DNA of 64,000 bases from JAQGMV01 sp035626595. Lineage in GTDB: Bacteria; Pseudomonadota; Gammaproteobacteria; Burkholderiales; SG8-41. The stretch spans positions 159,763-223,762 of the forward strand of contig DASPNJ010000103.1 in assembly GCA_035626595.1 (NCBI GenBank), written 5' to 3'. The notes beneath the pieces were generated by a model that was given only the letters and a program-made list of their open reading frames with translations, was not told the DNA's origin and did no database searches. The position numbers and the translations under genes were made by a program. Below are positions 32,775 to 41,401 of the stretch, piece by piece. Numbering within the stretch: the first letter of the stretch is position 1; each line of letters starts with the position of its first letter.

Positions 32775-33788
32775 GTGCCCCACCGCATCACCATCAAGCC
32801 GAGCAACCACGCGTTCGAAACGCAGGACGACGACGAGACCGTTCTGGAGGCCGCGCTGCGCGAAGGGTTCGTGATCGCCTACGGCTGCCGCAACGGCGCA
32901 TGCGGCACGTGCAAGGGCAAGGTGCTCGACGGCACGGTCGATTACGGCAAGTACCAGGAAGCGACGCTCACCGACGCGGAAAAAGCGCAGGGCTACGCGC
33001 TCTTCTGCCAGGCGAAGCCGCTCACCGATCTCGTCGTCGAGTGCCGCGAGATCAGCGCGGTGAAAGACATCCAGGTGCGCACGCTCCCGTGCCGCGTGCA
33101 GAAGATGGACAAGCTCGCGCCGGACGTGATGCGCATGCAGTTGAAGCTCCCGGCGAACGAGCGCCTGCAGTTTCTGGCGGGCCAGTACATCGACATCCTC
33201 ATGCGCGGCGGCATGCGCCGCAGCCTCTCGCTCGCGAACCCGCCGCACGCCGACGAGTTCCTGGAGCTGCACCTGCGTAACTATGGCGGCCCCTTCAGCG
33301 ACCACGTCTTCAACAAGATGAAGGAGAAGGACATTCTGCGGTTCGAGGGACCGCTCGGCACCTTCTTCATGCGCGAAGAGAGCGCGAAGCCCATGATCCT
33401 GCTCGCGAGCGGCACGGGCTTCGCGCCGATCAAGGCGATGATCGAGCACGCGCTCCACAAGGGCGTCACGCGGCCGATGACGCTGTACTGGGGCGGCCGC
33501 CGCCCGGCCGATCTTTATCTGAACGATCTGCCGCAGGGCTGGCAGCGCGATCACGGCATCAAGTACGTGCCCGTGATCTCGGATGCGCTACCCGAAGATG
33601 GCTGGACCGGCCGCACCGGCTTCGTGCACCGCGCGGTCATGGAGGATTTCCCCGACATGACGGGTTACCAGGTCTACGCCTGTGGCGCGCCCGTCGTCGT
33701 CGAATCCGCGCACAAGGACTTCACGTCGAGGTGCCGGCTGCCCGAAGACGAGTTCTTCTCCGACGCGTTCACGCCCGCGACGCCGTGA
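32775..33788 (+). CDS. 2Fe-2S ferredoxin/FAD reductase (CDP-6-deoxy-delta-3,4-glucoseen reductase-like)
   Basis: A 337-residue protein. N-terminal plant-type 2Fe-2S domain with CRNGACGTCKGKV and a later Cys in LFCQAKP (about residues 37-80). Then an FAD-binding domain (RRSLSLANPP, an RxxS motif) and NAD domain (LLASGTGFAPIKAMIEH, YWGGRRPADLY, YACGAP). GTG start 32775. Betaproteobacterial genomes usually label this 'CDP-6-deoxy-delta-3,4-glucoseen reductase', but no deoxysugar genes are nearby, so the natural oxygenase or other partner is unknown. Confidence 0.9.
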   Translation: MPHRITIKPSNHAFETQDDDETVLEAALREGFVIAYGCRNGACGTCKGKVLDGTVDYGKYQEATLTDAEKAQGYALFCQAKPLTDLVVECREISAVKDIQVRTLPCRVQKMDKLAPDVMRMQLKLPANERLQFLAGQYIDILMRGGMRRSLSLANPPHADEFLELHLRNYGGPFSDHVFNKMKEKDILRFEGPLGTFFMREESAKPMILLASGTGFAPIKAMIEHALHKGVTRPMTLYWGGRRPADLYLNDLPQGWQRDHGIKYVPVISDALPEDGWTGRTGFVHRAVMEDFPDMTGYQVYACGAPVVVESAHKDFTSRCRLPEDEFFSDAFTPATP

Positions 33789-33793
33789 ATCGC

Positions 33794-33915
33794 GGTGCGC
33801 CACAGGCGCACCCTACGGATTTCGTGCGTTCTGCGCGCCCTACGGATTACGTGCGTTCGCCTGTGAACCGTAGGGTGCGCTGGCAGCGCACCGGCCGGTG
33901 CGTCATCGACGCACC
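33794..33915. repeat. cluster of three R2 hairpins between convergent genes
   Basis: GGTGCGCC-ACA-GGCGCACC at 33794-33812, GGTGCGCT-GGC-AGCGCACC at 33874-33892 and GGTGCGTC-ATC-GACGCACC at 33897-33915. The last two face each other around GGCC, each with its TAG/CTA flank outward. The outer CTACG of the last one gives the hemY stop (TAG at 33918-33916). The first follows the reductase stop by 5 bp. Between them are two shorter copies of GGATT(T/A)CGTGCGTTC. Confidence 0.85.
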
Positions 33916-35100
33916 CTACGCCCGTTCGCTCAGTTCCTTCAGCGCAAGCTCCAGGCTCTCGCGATAGTGCCGCCGCGCGGCGTCGACGTTGCCGAGCTTC
34001 TCGTGCAGGCGCGCGAGCTCGAGGTGGGCCGCATAGGTCGGATCGACGGCGACCGCGGCTTCGAGATAGCTCTGCGCCTTGCCCCATAGCGCTTGTCGCG
34101 CGCAGAGCTGCCCGAGCGCGAGCAGCAGCGCACCGTCACGTGGATGGCTCTCGAGCCAGCGTTCGGCGCGGTCGATCTGCTTCACGGGGTCGCGTCCCGC
34201 GGCTTCCGGATAAAGCGCCACGAGCTCGCTGTCCCACTGGTCGTCGAGGCTCTGCTCGACGATCGTCTGAGCGTCGGCCCCGCGCCCGGCCGCGATGTAG
34301 CACTGCGCCGCGGCGGCTGCGATCGGCGTTTCGCGCTTTTGCGCCTCGCTCATGCGCTTCCACGCTTCGTCGAGCTCGCGCACGTCGCGCCCCTTGCGCT
34401 TGAGCGCCTGCGCGAGCGCGTGCGTGCGCAGCTTGGCCGCCTGCTCCGCATCCATGACGCCGCGCCGCTCGAGCTCGGGCAGGAGCGCGCTGACGTTGTC
34501 CCACTGCCGGGTCTGCTGGTGCGCTTTGAGCTCGAGGCGCAGCGCCGCGGTGTGCTTGCGGGGCAGCGTCTTCAGCAGGTCGAGCGCGTCTTCCGGCCGG
34601 CGCTCTTCCAGCAGCAGCTCGGCCTGTGTCATGACGCGCAGCGGATCCTCTTCGGGGTTCTCACGCGCGGCGACTTCGATATGCGCGTCGCGGCGGTCGT
34701 AGGCGCGCAGCTCGTGCGCGGCGCGTGCCGCGACAATCGCGGCGAGCCGTCGGTTCTCGCCGAGCTCGATCGATTGCAGCGCCGCCTGCTCGGCGCGCGC
34801 GTAGCGGCCCTCGAAGTACGCCTCCAGGGCGGCGAGCAGCGACGAATGCGCGCGGTCGCGCCGGCGCGCGAGCCGGTAACGGCGCACGCGCGCCGGCATC
34901 ATGACGGCACCGCTCACCAGCCGCACGATGCTGTAGAGCACGACGAAGCCCACGGCGAGCAGGATGAGCAGCAGGTTGAGCGCGATCTCGACGCGGTACG
35001 GCGGCAGCACGACGAGCACGTAGCCGTCGTTGTAGCGCGCCGCGACGACCAGGCCGACGGCGAGGGCGAAGAGCCCGATGATCCAGAAGAGAGTTTTCAC
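33916..35100 (-). CDS. hemY: HemY-family TPR protein (tetrapyrrole cluster)
   Basis: A 394-residue inner-membrane protein. Two transmembrane helices (about 5-21 and 40-60) form the HemY_N domain, followed by TPR-type helical pairs in the cytosol or periplasm. It is the last gene of hemC-hemD-hemX-hemY, the order seen in Pseudomonas and betaproteobacteria. The biochemical role is not known; it is not the HemY protoporphyrinogen oxidase of Bacillus. GTG start; the stop codon comes from an R2 repeat. Confidence 0.9.
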   Translation of the reverse strand: MKTLFWIIGLFALAVGLVVAARYNDGYVLVVLPPYRVEIALNLLLILLAVGFVVLYSIVRLVSGAVMMPARVRRYRLARRRDRAHSSLLAALEAYFEGRYARAEQAALQSIELGENRRLAAIVAARAAHELRAYDRRDAHIEVAARENPEEDPLRVMTQAELLLEERRPEDALDLLKTLPRKHTAALRLELKAHQQTRQWDNVSALLPELERRGVMDAEQAAKLRTHALAQALKRKGRDVRELDEAWKRMSEAQKRETPIAAAAAQCYIAAGRGADAQTIVEQSLDDQWDSELVALYPEAAGRDPVKQIDRAERWLESHPRDGALLLALGQLCARQALWGKAQSYLEAAVAVDPTYAAHLELARLHEKLGNVDAARRHYRESLELALKELSERA

Positions 35101-35101
35101 G

Positions 35102-35150
35102 CCTTCCCCGCACCCCTACCCTCATCCTGCCGTGCGAGACGAGGGGTCTC
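35102..35150. repeat. R5 dispersed repeat
   Basis: CCTTCCCCGCACCCCTACCC TCATCC, then GAGACGAGGGG after a short spacer: the same CCCTACCCTC / GAGGGG arms as R5 copies elsewhere. It fills the 61-bp gap between hemX and hemY. Confidence 0.5.
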
Positions 35151-35161
35151 TCCACACAGCT

Positions 35162-36259
35162 TCATCGAGGCGCGCTTTCACGCGCGATGCGCAGGTTGCG
35201 CAGCGCGTCGAGCGTGGCCGAGATGTCGGGCACCTCGATGCTGATCTCGCTCTCGTGCACGTTGCGCAGCGTGCTGAGCGCGTTGGCGACGGATTTCTCG
35301 CGCGTGTCGTAGTAGCGGTTGATCCAGTCGCGCGCCGCCTTCAGGTCGCTCTTGTAGGTGACGGGGTCGTGCGAGAGCAGCGCGAGCCGCGCGCCGATCA
35401 GCCGGAGCTTCAGGTTCTCGCGCAGGAAAAACGTCTGCTCGGGCGTGAGGAGCGGCACTTCGGCGCGTTCCAGGTGCTGCACGCGCACGAGCTGCTTCAT
35501 CTCGCTCCACGCTTCGCGCCAGAAGCGCCGCCAGGCGCTCGTTTCCGCTTCCCGCGGAGGCTCGGCGCGTGTGTCCTGGGGCGGGCGCACCTCCATCGAG
35601 AGCGGCAGCGTATCCACCGCGGCAATCACGTTGTCCAGACGTACGCTGATGCCGACCGTGTCCACGTGCGGCAGCGCTTTCAGCCGCTCGATGTCGCGGT
35701 TGATCGCCTTGCGCAGCGCGGTGAGCTGCGGGCGGTCCATGCGCTGCAGCCGCATGTCGGCGTTCTGGAGCGCGATCAGCGCGGACCTCACGTTGCCCGC
35801 GAGCTGAAGCTGCTGGCTCGCGATGATGAGTGACTGCTCGATGTCCGCGAACGCCCATTCGTCGCGGTTGCGCGAAAGCTCCTGGTACAGCGTCTCGAGC
35901 GCGATCTGCTGACTCTGCGATTCGGCCACGCGCGCCTCCAGCACGCCGAGCTTCAACTGCGCTTCGGCGCTCGCCTCGCGCGCCTGCTCCGCCAGCGTCC
36001 TGCTCTGCTTGTTGAGGGCGTCGGCGTCGGCGAGCTTGCGCGCGACGTCCTGGCGCAGCGCTTCCACGCGGTTGCGGCTGGTGTACCACTCCGCGGCGAT
36101 GAGCAGCAGGGCGAGGAGCGAAAGCACGAGCGCGGCGATGCCGGCCAAGCTGCGCGTGCTGCGCGGCGGCGCAGCCGCTACGGGCGGCGCTGCCGCCGGT
36201 TGCGCGGCCGCAGCCGACGGCGCGGCGTCGGGGGTTCCCGTTTGAGTCGTGTCATTCAT
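35162..36259 (-). CDS. hemX: HemX-like membrane protein (uroporphyrinogen-III C-methyltransferase-like annotation)
   Basis: A 365-residue protein. Ala/Pro-rich cytosolic start, one transmembrane helix (about 37-58, LAGIAALVLSLLALLLIAAE), a long coiled coil (about 65-125) and a helical domain. The family is often labelled 'uroporphyrinogen-III C-methyltransferase', but no SAM-binding motif is visible; HemX is better seen as a membrane scaffold or regulator of heme synthesis. ATG 36259 is the first start giving a normal N-terminus (MNDTTQ). Confidence 0.9.
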   Translation of the reverse strand: MNDTTQTGTPDAAPSAAAAQPAAAPPVAAAPPRSTRSLAGIAALVLSLLALLLIAAEWYTSRNRVEALRQDVARKLADADALNKQSRTLAEQAREASAEAQLKLGVLEARVAESQSQQIALETLYQELSRNRDEWAFADIEQSLIIASQQLQLAGNVRSALIALQNADMRLQRMDRPQLTALRKAINRDIERLKALPHVDTVGISVRLDNVIAAVDTLPLSMEVRPPQDTRAEPPREAETSAWRRFWREAWSEMKQLVRVQHLERAEVPLLTPEQTFFLRENLKLRLIGARLALLSHDPVTYKSDLKAARDWINRYYDTREKSVANALSTLRNVHESEISIEVPDISATLDALRNLRIARESAPR

Positions 36260-36293
36260 CGAGCGACAGTATGCGGCAACGGCGAGGGGCTGT

Positions 36294-37085
36294 TCACGCG
36301 TCCGCGAAATAGGCAGCCAGCGTCGCGACAATGCCTTCATCCCCGGAATCGGTGACGACGACCTTGTCCACGCCGAGCTTCTGCGCCGTCGCCGCGATCC
36401 GCGGATGCGGCACGAACACCGGCGTGAGCGCGAGCCGGCGCGCGTCTTGCGCGAGCAACGCGTGAAAGCTTCTCAACCCTTCGCTGCTCGTCACGACCAG
36501 CGCGTCCACTTCGCCGGCGCTCAAGGCGCGCAGCAGCGCGGAGGCCTCCGCAGGGGGACGCGCGCGCTCGTAACACTCGGCGTAATCGACCGAAGCGCCG
36601 CGCTCGACGAGAGCGTTGCGCAGGACTTCGCGTCCGCCGACCCCCCGAAAGACGACGACGCGCTTGCCTGCCATCGCCGCGAGCTCGGGTTGCGCGAGCA
36701 GGCTCTCGCTGTCCGCGCGCCCGGCCGGCACGACCGTGGCGCGGATGCCGTGCTTCAGCAGCGCACGCGCGGTACCGCCGCCGATCGCCGCGACCGTGAG
36801 GCCCTGCGGAAACGCGCGCCGTGCGCCGATCGCTTCGAGGCCCTTCGCCGCCGCGTTGGGGCTGATGAAGATCGCGAAGTCGTACTCGTGGAGCCGGTCG
36901 ATGATCGCATCGCGCTCGGGGCTTGGCGGGACGTCGCGGATCTCCATCACGGGGAAGAGGATCGGCCGCCCGCCCGCAGCGGCGACGAGCGCTGCGAGCC
37001 CGGCGGATTGCGGCGCCGGGCGCGTGATGACGACGCCGCGCCCTTCGAGTGGTCGCGGTGCGCCCTGCTCCCGATCAGCGGACAC
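36294..37085 (-). CDS. hemD: uroporphyrinogen-III synthase
   Basis: A 263-residue two-lobed enzyme that closes and inverts hydroxymethylbilane. The usual weak sequence signals are present: VVITRPAPQSAGLAALVAAA at the start, FAIFISPNAAAKGLEAIG, AAIGGGTARALLKHG, and ALVVTSSEGLRSF. GTG start at 37085 overlaps hemC by 11 nt. Confidence 0.92.
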   Translation of the reverse strand: MSADREQGAPRPLEGRGVVITRPAPQSAGLAALVAAAGGRPILFPVMEIRDVPPSPERDAIIDRLHEYDFAIFISPNAAAKGLEAIGARRAFPQGLTVAAIGGGTARALLKHGIRATVVPAGRADSESLLAQPELAAMAGKRVVVFRGVGGREVLRNALVERGASVDYAECYERARPPAEASALLRALSAGEVDALVVTSSEGLRSFHALLAQDARRLALTPVFVPHPRIAATAQKLGVDKVVVTDSGDEGIVATLAAYFADA

Positions 37086-38019
37086 CGCTCGCTTCGAGGG
37101 ACGCGAGAATCTCCGCGGCGCCGGCCGCACGCAGCCGTTCGGCGAGCGCGATGCCGAGCGCCTCCGGATCCGCCGCGCTGCCTTCCAGCACCGCGCGTGC
37201 CGTGCGCGCGCCGTCCGGCGAGCCCACGTAGCCGCGAAGCCGCATCGTGTCGCCGCTGACTTCCGCGTATGCGCCAAGGGGCACATTGCAGGATCCGGCG
37301 AGCGTGCGCGCGACTGCGCGCTCCGCCCGCACCGCCAGAGCCGTGGGCGCGTGATCGAGCGGCCGCAGGAGCTCGATCAGGTCGGCGCGGTCCGCGCGGC
37401 ATTCGACGCCGATCGCGCCCTGTCCCGCGGCGGGCAGGCTCGATTCCGTCGACAGCAGCGCCCGGATACGCTCGGACAAAGCCAGCCGCTTCAGGCCGGC
37501 GGCCGCGAGCAGGATCGCGTCGTACTGCTCTTCATCGAGCTTGCGTAGCCGCGTCGGCACGTTGCCGCGCAGCGGCAGCACCACGAGATCGGGCCGCGCG
37601 GCACGCAACTGGCTCTCGCGCCGCAGGCTGGACGTGCCTACGCGCGCGCCGGCCGCGAGCGCCTCGATCGTCGGATAGTTGTTCGACACGAACGCGTCGC
37701 GCGGGTCGGCACGCTCCGCCACCGCGCCGATCACGTGACCCGGCTGGAGCTGCATCGGCACGTCTTTCATCGAGTGCACCGCGATGTCGGCCGCACCCCG
37801 TGCGAGGGCGTCCTCCAGATCTTTCACGAAGAGACCCTTTCCGCCGATCTTCGCGAGCGAGGTGTCGAGCCTGCGGTCGCCCTCGGTGGTCATGCCGCTG
37901 ATCTCGATCTCGAGCCCCGGATGCAGCACTTTCAGCCGCGTCGCGACGTGCCGCGCCTGCCACATCGCAAGCGCCGATTCGCGCGTCGTCAGCACGATCC
38001 GCTTCACGCCGGCGGTCAT
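37075..38019 (-). CDS. hemC: hydroxymethylbilane synthase (porphobilinogen deaminase)
   Basis: A 314-residue enzyme that joins four porphobilinogens. Signals: TTRESALAMWQARHVA, VHSMKDVPMQL, GTSSLRRESQLRAARPDLVV, LPAAGQGAIGVE, and the dipyrromethane Cys in TLAGSCNVPLGAY. ATG 38019 overlaps the algR stop (ATGA), so heme synthesis is co-transcribed with the two-component pair. Confidence 0.97.
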   Translation of the reverse strand: MTAGVKRIVLTTRESALAMWQARHVATRLKVLHPGLEIEISGMTTEGDRRLDTSLAKIGGKGLFVKDLEDALARGAADIAVHSMKDVPMQLQPGHVIGAVAERADPRDAFVSNNYPTIEALAAGARVGTSSLRRESQLRAARPDLVVLPLRGNVPTRLRKLDEEQYDAILLAAAGLKRLALSERIRALLSTESSLPAAGQGAIGVECRADRADLIELLRPLDHAPTALAVRAERAVARTLAGSCNVPLGAYAEVSGDTMRLRGYVGSPDGARTARAVLEGSAADPEALGIALAERLRAAGAAEILASLEASGVR

Positions 38020-38774
38020 TGCCGCCCGAGCTCCCGGACGATGTGCTGCTGGCGGCGGCTCACCGGGATCTTTTCGTCACAGCCTTCGAGCAGCGCGACC
38101 CACTGTCCCTCGGATTCTCCGGTGCCGCGCTCGAAGCCGCGCACGGCGGCGCGCGCAACGAGGCAGTTGCGGTGCACCCGCACGAACCGGTCGCCGTATT
38201 CCTGCTCCAGGCGCGCGAGCGCCTCCTCGATCAGGTACTCGCGCTGCGCGGTGCGCACGGTCACGTACTTGAGCTCGGCCTTGAGGTAGATGACGTCGTC
38301 CACGGGTATGAGATGTATGCGCCCCCGCTCCTGTGCCGACAGAAACGCAGGCGCCCCTTTGGAAAGATCCTTCAGCGCTGCGGCGCTCGGCGCACGCGCC
38401 GATTGCGCCCGGGTGAGCGCCTCCTTGAGCCTCGCCGTGCGGATCGGCTTGAGCAGGTAGTCGATCGCATGCACTTCGAATGCCCGTATCGCGTACGCGT
38501 CGTACGCGGTCGTGAACACGATGGCCGGCGGCTGCGGCAGCTTCTGAAGGTGCTGCGCGAACTCGATACCGTCCATCTCCGGCATGCGGATGTCGAGCAG
38601 CACCACGTCGGCGGGATGGGCGGCGAGCACGTCCACCGCGTCGCGCGCGGTGCCGGCCTCACCGACGACCTCGAGCTTGATCTCGGCCGCCACGTCCGCG
38701 AGCACGTCGCGCAAACGCGCGCGCGCGGGCGCTTCGTCGTCGACGATCAGCACCTTGAGCGCCTGTTCGCTCAT
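38016..38774 (-). CDS. algR: LytTR-family response regulator (AlgR-like)
   Basis: A 252-residue regulator. Receiver (about 6-125): VLIVDDEAPARARL, phospho-acceptor in VVLLDIRMPEMDGIEFA, FTTAYDAYAIRAF, YLLKPI. LytTR DNA-binding domain (about 148-248): LIPVDDVIYLKAELKYVTVR, FVRVHRNCLVARAAV. ATGA overlaps on both sides. In Pseudomonas, AlgR controls alginate, twitching and the heme cluster next to it; the same order here supports that name but not those targets. Confidence 0.93.
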   Translation of the reverse strand: MSEQALKVLIVDDEAPARARLRDVLADVAAEIKLEVVGEAGTARDAVDVLAAHPADVVLLDIRMPEMDGIEFAQHLQKLPQPPAIVFTTAYDAYAIRAFEVHAIDYLLKPIRTARLKEALTRAQSARAPSAAALKDLSKGAPAFLSAQERGRIHLIPVDDVIYLKAELKYVTVRTAQREYLIEEALARLEQEYGDRFVRVHRNCLVARAAVRGFERGTGESEGQWVALLEGCDEKIPVSRRQQHIVRELGRQ

Positions 38775-39784
38775 TTCGATTTCACGTACGGAATCTTGAT
38801 GTGCACCTGATATGTGTCCTCACCGACGCGCGTTTCGAGCGTGCCCTCGGCGTCGAAGTGAAGCTGGAGGCGCTCACGGATGTTCGCGAGCGCCATCTTG
38901 TTGCCCGCATGGTGAGTGCCTTCGTGCGCGTAGGGGTTACGCAGCACCGCGTGAAGCTGGTTACGCAGCGTGTAGATGTCGATGCTGATCTCGCCCGGGT
39001 CCACGCGCGGCTCGATGCCATGATACACGGCGTTCTCGAGCAGCGGCTGGAGCACGAGCGGCGGGATCAGCGCGTCCGGCGGCATCTTGTCGATGCGCCA
39101 CGTGACCTTCAGCCGGTCGCCGAGGCGCAACTGCTCGAGGTTCAGGTATTGACGGCACAGCTCGACCTCGCGCGCGATCGGGGAGAGCTCGCGGTTGTCA
39201 CCCATGACGACGCGAAACAGATCGGCGAGATCCTCCAGCGCCGTCTCCGCACGTCGCGGGTCCTGCCGGATGAGCGAGAGCACGGCGTTGATGCTGTTGT
39301 ACAGAAAGTGCGGCCGTATGCGCGCCTGCAGCGCCTGGAGGCGCGCCTCGGCGATCGCCGGCGAGAGCGCGCGCCCGCGCAGATCGAAATACGCGAGCAG
39401 CAGCGTGCAGGTGAGCAGCACGAGGAGCACGTAGCGCGCGGGGCCGCCCATGTCCTCGACGAGCGCGTAGCGCTGGAGCGCCACGAAGAAGGCGAACGTG
39501 ATGCCGATCGAGATGGCGATCACCGCCGCCGAGCCGAGCCCGTACGGCAAGCGCCGCAGAAACGTGCTGAGCGCGACCAGCGCGAGCAGCGTCACGATGA
39601 GGATCGGCTGCACGATCGCCGAAAGCGTGAGCAACTCGGTCGCGGCCGAAGCGAGGTCGGGCGTACGCGCGATCGCCGCAGCGATCGCGAGCACGTTAAC
39701 GACGACGAGGATGCGAAGCAGGATGCCGAGGTTGCGGAAGTCGGGCAGGGCTCTCGCGTAGCCGTTCTGATTTATACTCGGCAT
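38771..39784 (-). CDS. algZ: LytS/AlgZ-type sensor histidine kinase
   Basis: A 337-residue membrane kinase. Four or more transmembrane helices in the first 130 residues, then the His_kinase family region (PF06580 type) with ARIRPHFLYNSINAVLSLIR (phospho-His in PHFLYN) and a HATPase end (LVLQPLLENAVYHG, NPYAHEGTHHAGNKMALANI). It partners with the AlgR-like regulator. The 61 bp to the divergent argH include a CACCGGTG palindrome. Confidence 0.92.
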   Translation of the reverse strand: MPSINQNGYARALPDFRNLGILLRILVVVNVLAIAAAIARTPDLASAATELLTLSAIVQPILIVTLLALVALSTFLRRLPYGLGSAAVIAISIGITFAFFVALQRYALVEDMGGPARYVLLVLLTCTLLLAYFDLRGRALSPAIAEARLQALQARIRPHFLYNSINAVLSLIRQDPRRAETALEDLADLFRVVMGDNRELSPIAREVELCRQYLNLEQLRLGDRLKVTWRIDKMPPDALIPPLVLQPLLENAVYHGIEPRVDPGEISIDIYTLRNQLHAVLRNPYAHEGTHHAGNKMALANIRERLQLHFDAEGTLETRVGEDTYQVHIKIPYVKSK

Positions 39785-39845
39785 TCCAAGGACTTAGGCG
39801 ATCTCTCCCCCGGCGGCACCGGTGCGGCGACCATTCTAGTACACG

Positions 39846-41237
39846 ATGTCCGAAGAAGCTAAAAGCAGGGGTTGGTCGGGCCGCTTCGGTGAGCCCGTGA
39901 CGGACCTCGTCAAGCGCTTCACCGCGTCGGTCGAGTTCGACCGGCGCCTCGCCGAATTCGACATCGAGGGCTCGCTCGCACATGCGCGCATGCTGAAAGC
40001 GGTGGGCGTGCTGAGCGCGGAGGACCTCGCGGGAATCGAGCGCGGTCTCGCGCAGATCCGGCAGGAGATCGCGAGCGGCGCTTTCACCTGGTCGATCGAT
40101 CTCGAGGACGTGCATCTCAACATCGAGCGGCGCCTGACCGATCTCGTCGGCGACGCCGGCAAGCGCCTGCACACCGCGCGCTCGCGCAACGATCAGGTCG
40201 CGACCGACGTGCGGCTGTACGTGCGCTGGGCGATCGACGAAGCGCAGGGCTCGATCCGGCGCCTTCAACTCGGCCTGCTGGACCTCGCGGAGCAGCACAC
40301 CGGGACGGTGATGCCGGGCTTCACGCATCTGCAGGTCGCGCAGCCGGTGTCGTTCGCGCACCACCTGCTCGCGTATTTCGAGATGCTCGCGCGCGACGCC
40401 GAGCGCCTCGCCGACTGCCGCAAGCGGGTGAACCGTCTGCCGCTCGGCGCGGCAGCGCTCGCCGGCACGTCGTTCGCGATCGATCGCGAGCACGTGGCGA
40501 AGGCGCTCGGCTTCGACGGTGTCGTCGCCAACTCGCTCGACGCGGTATCGGATCGGGATTTCGCGATCGAATTCTGCGCGTGCGCGGCCCTCACGATGAC
40601 ACACCTCTCGCGTTTCTGCGAGGAGCTCATCCTGTGGATGAACCCGCGCTTCGGCTTCATCGATCTCGCGGACCGCTTCTGCACCGGCTCGTCGATCATG
40701 CCGCAGAAGAAAAACCCGGACGTGCCGGAGCTCGTGCGCGGCAAGACCGGGCGGGTGAACGGCAACCTGGTCGCGCTGCTCACGCTCATGAAGGGGCAAC
40801 CGCTCGCGTACAACAAGGACAACCAGGAAGACAAGGAGCCGCTCTTCGACAGCGTCGATACGCTGCTCGCGAGCCTGGCGGTTTTCACCGAGATGCTCGG
40901 CGGCATCGAAGTGAATGCCGAAGCGATGCGACGCGCCGCGCGCGAAGGCTACGCGACGGCGACGGATCTCGCGGATTACCTCGTGCGCAAAGGCGTGCCG
41001 TTTCGCGAAGCGCACGAAGCGGTAGCGAAAGCGGTGCGAGCGGCCGAGACCCAGGGCAAGGACCTGTCGGAGCTCGCGCTGGAGGAGCTGCGGACGTTCT
41101 CGCCCGTAATCGGCGAAGACGCGTTCGCCGCGCTCACGCTCGAAGGCTCGATGGCCGCGCGCAGCCACGTCGGCGGAACCGCGCCGGCGACGGTGAAGGC
41201 GGCGATCGCGAAGGCACGTAAAGCGCTCCAACCGTAG
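39846..41237 (+). CDS. argH: argininosuccinate lyase
   Basis: A 463-residue enzyme of the fumarase superfamily that makes arginine and fumarate from argininosuccinate. GRFGEPVTDLVKRFTASVEF, TARSRNDQVATDVRLY, and the signature GSSIMPQKKNPDVPELVRGK. Its TAG stop (41235-41237) lies in the flank of an R2 hairpin. argH divergent from algZ-algR-hemC is the Pseudomonas arrangement too. Confidence 0.97.
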   Translation: MSEEAKSRGWSGRFGEPVTDLVKRFTASVEFDRRLAEFDIEGSLAHARMLKAVGVLSAEDLAGIERGLAQIRQEIASGAFTWSIDLEDVHLNIERRLTDLVGDAGKRLHTARSRNDQVATDVRLYVRWAIDEAQGSIRRLQLGLLDLAEQHTGTVMPGFTHLQVAQPVSFAHHLLAYFEMLARDAERLADCRKRVNRLPLGAAALAGTSFAIDREHVAKALGFDGVVANSLDAVSDRDFAIEFCACAALTMTHLSRFCEELILWMNPRFGFIDLADRFCTGSSIMPQKKNPDVPELVRGKTGRVNGNLVALLTLMKGQPLAYNKDNQEDKEPLFDSVDTLLASLAVFTEMLGGIEVNAEAMRRAAREGYATATDLADYLVRKGVPFREAHEAVAKAVRAAETQGKDLSELALEELRTFSPVIGEDAFAALTLEGSMAARSHVGGTAPATVKAAIAKARKALQP

Positions 41238-41283
41238 GGTGCGCAGATTGCGCACCGCGCCGTCGGTGCGTCATTGACGCACC
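41238..41283. repeat. pair of facing R2 hairpins after argH
   Basis: GGTGCGCA-GAT-TGCGCACC at 41238-41256 and GGTGCGTC-ATT-GACGCACC at 41265-41283, in the same head-to-head arrangement as 33874-33915. The left flank GTAG contains the argH stop. Confidence 0.85.
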
Positions 41284-41297
41284 CTGGGAACCGAAGG

Positions 41298-41365
41298 AAG
41301 GGAGGTTACGGAGGGGACACGGCGCCGATCAGGCGCCAGGCATCACCGGTTCCCCTCTGTTCGTG
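41298..41365. repeat. R4 dispersed repeat between argH and xsc
   Basis: AAGGGAGGTTACGGAGGGGA, then GGCGCC-GATCA-GGCGCC, then GGTTCCCCTCTGTTCGT. The outer parts match the repeat at 15104-15156 (opposite orientation). The rest of this 164-bp gap between convergent genes shows nothing else. Confidence 0.55.
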
Positions 41366-41401
41366 TGCCGCAGCCCGAAGGCTCAGCGCAACATTCCGCG
41401 C

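Noticed and set aside
33794..33915. R2 hairpins as ordinary Rho-independent terminators
   Set aside because: None is followed by a T run, stems have only 3-nt loops, and one copy lies inside a coding sequence; they are treated as repeats, with a role at 3' ends left open.
38016..39784. Alginate or twitching-motility role for the algZ/algR-like pair
   Set aside because: No alginate or pilus genes are in the window; only the gene order supports the names.
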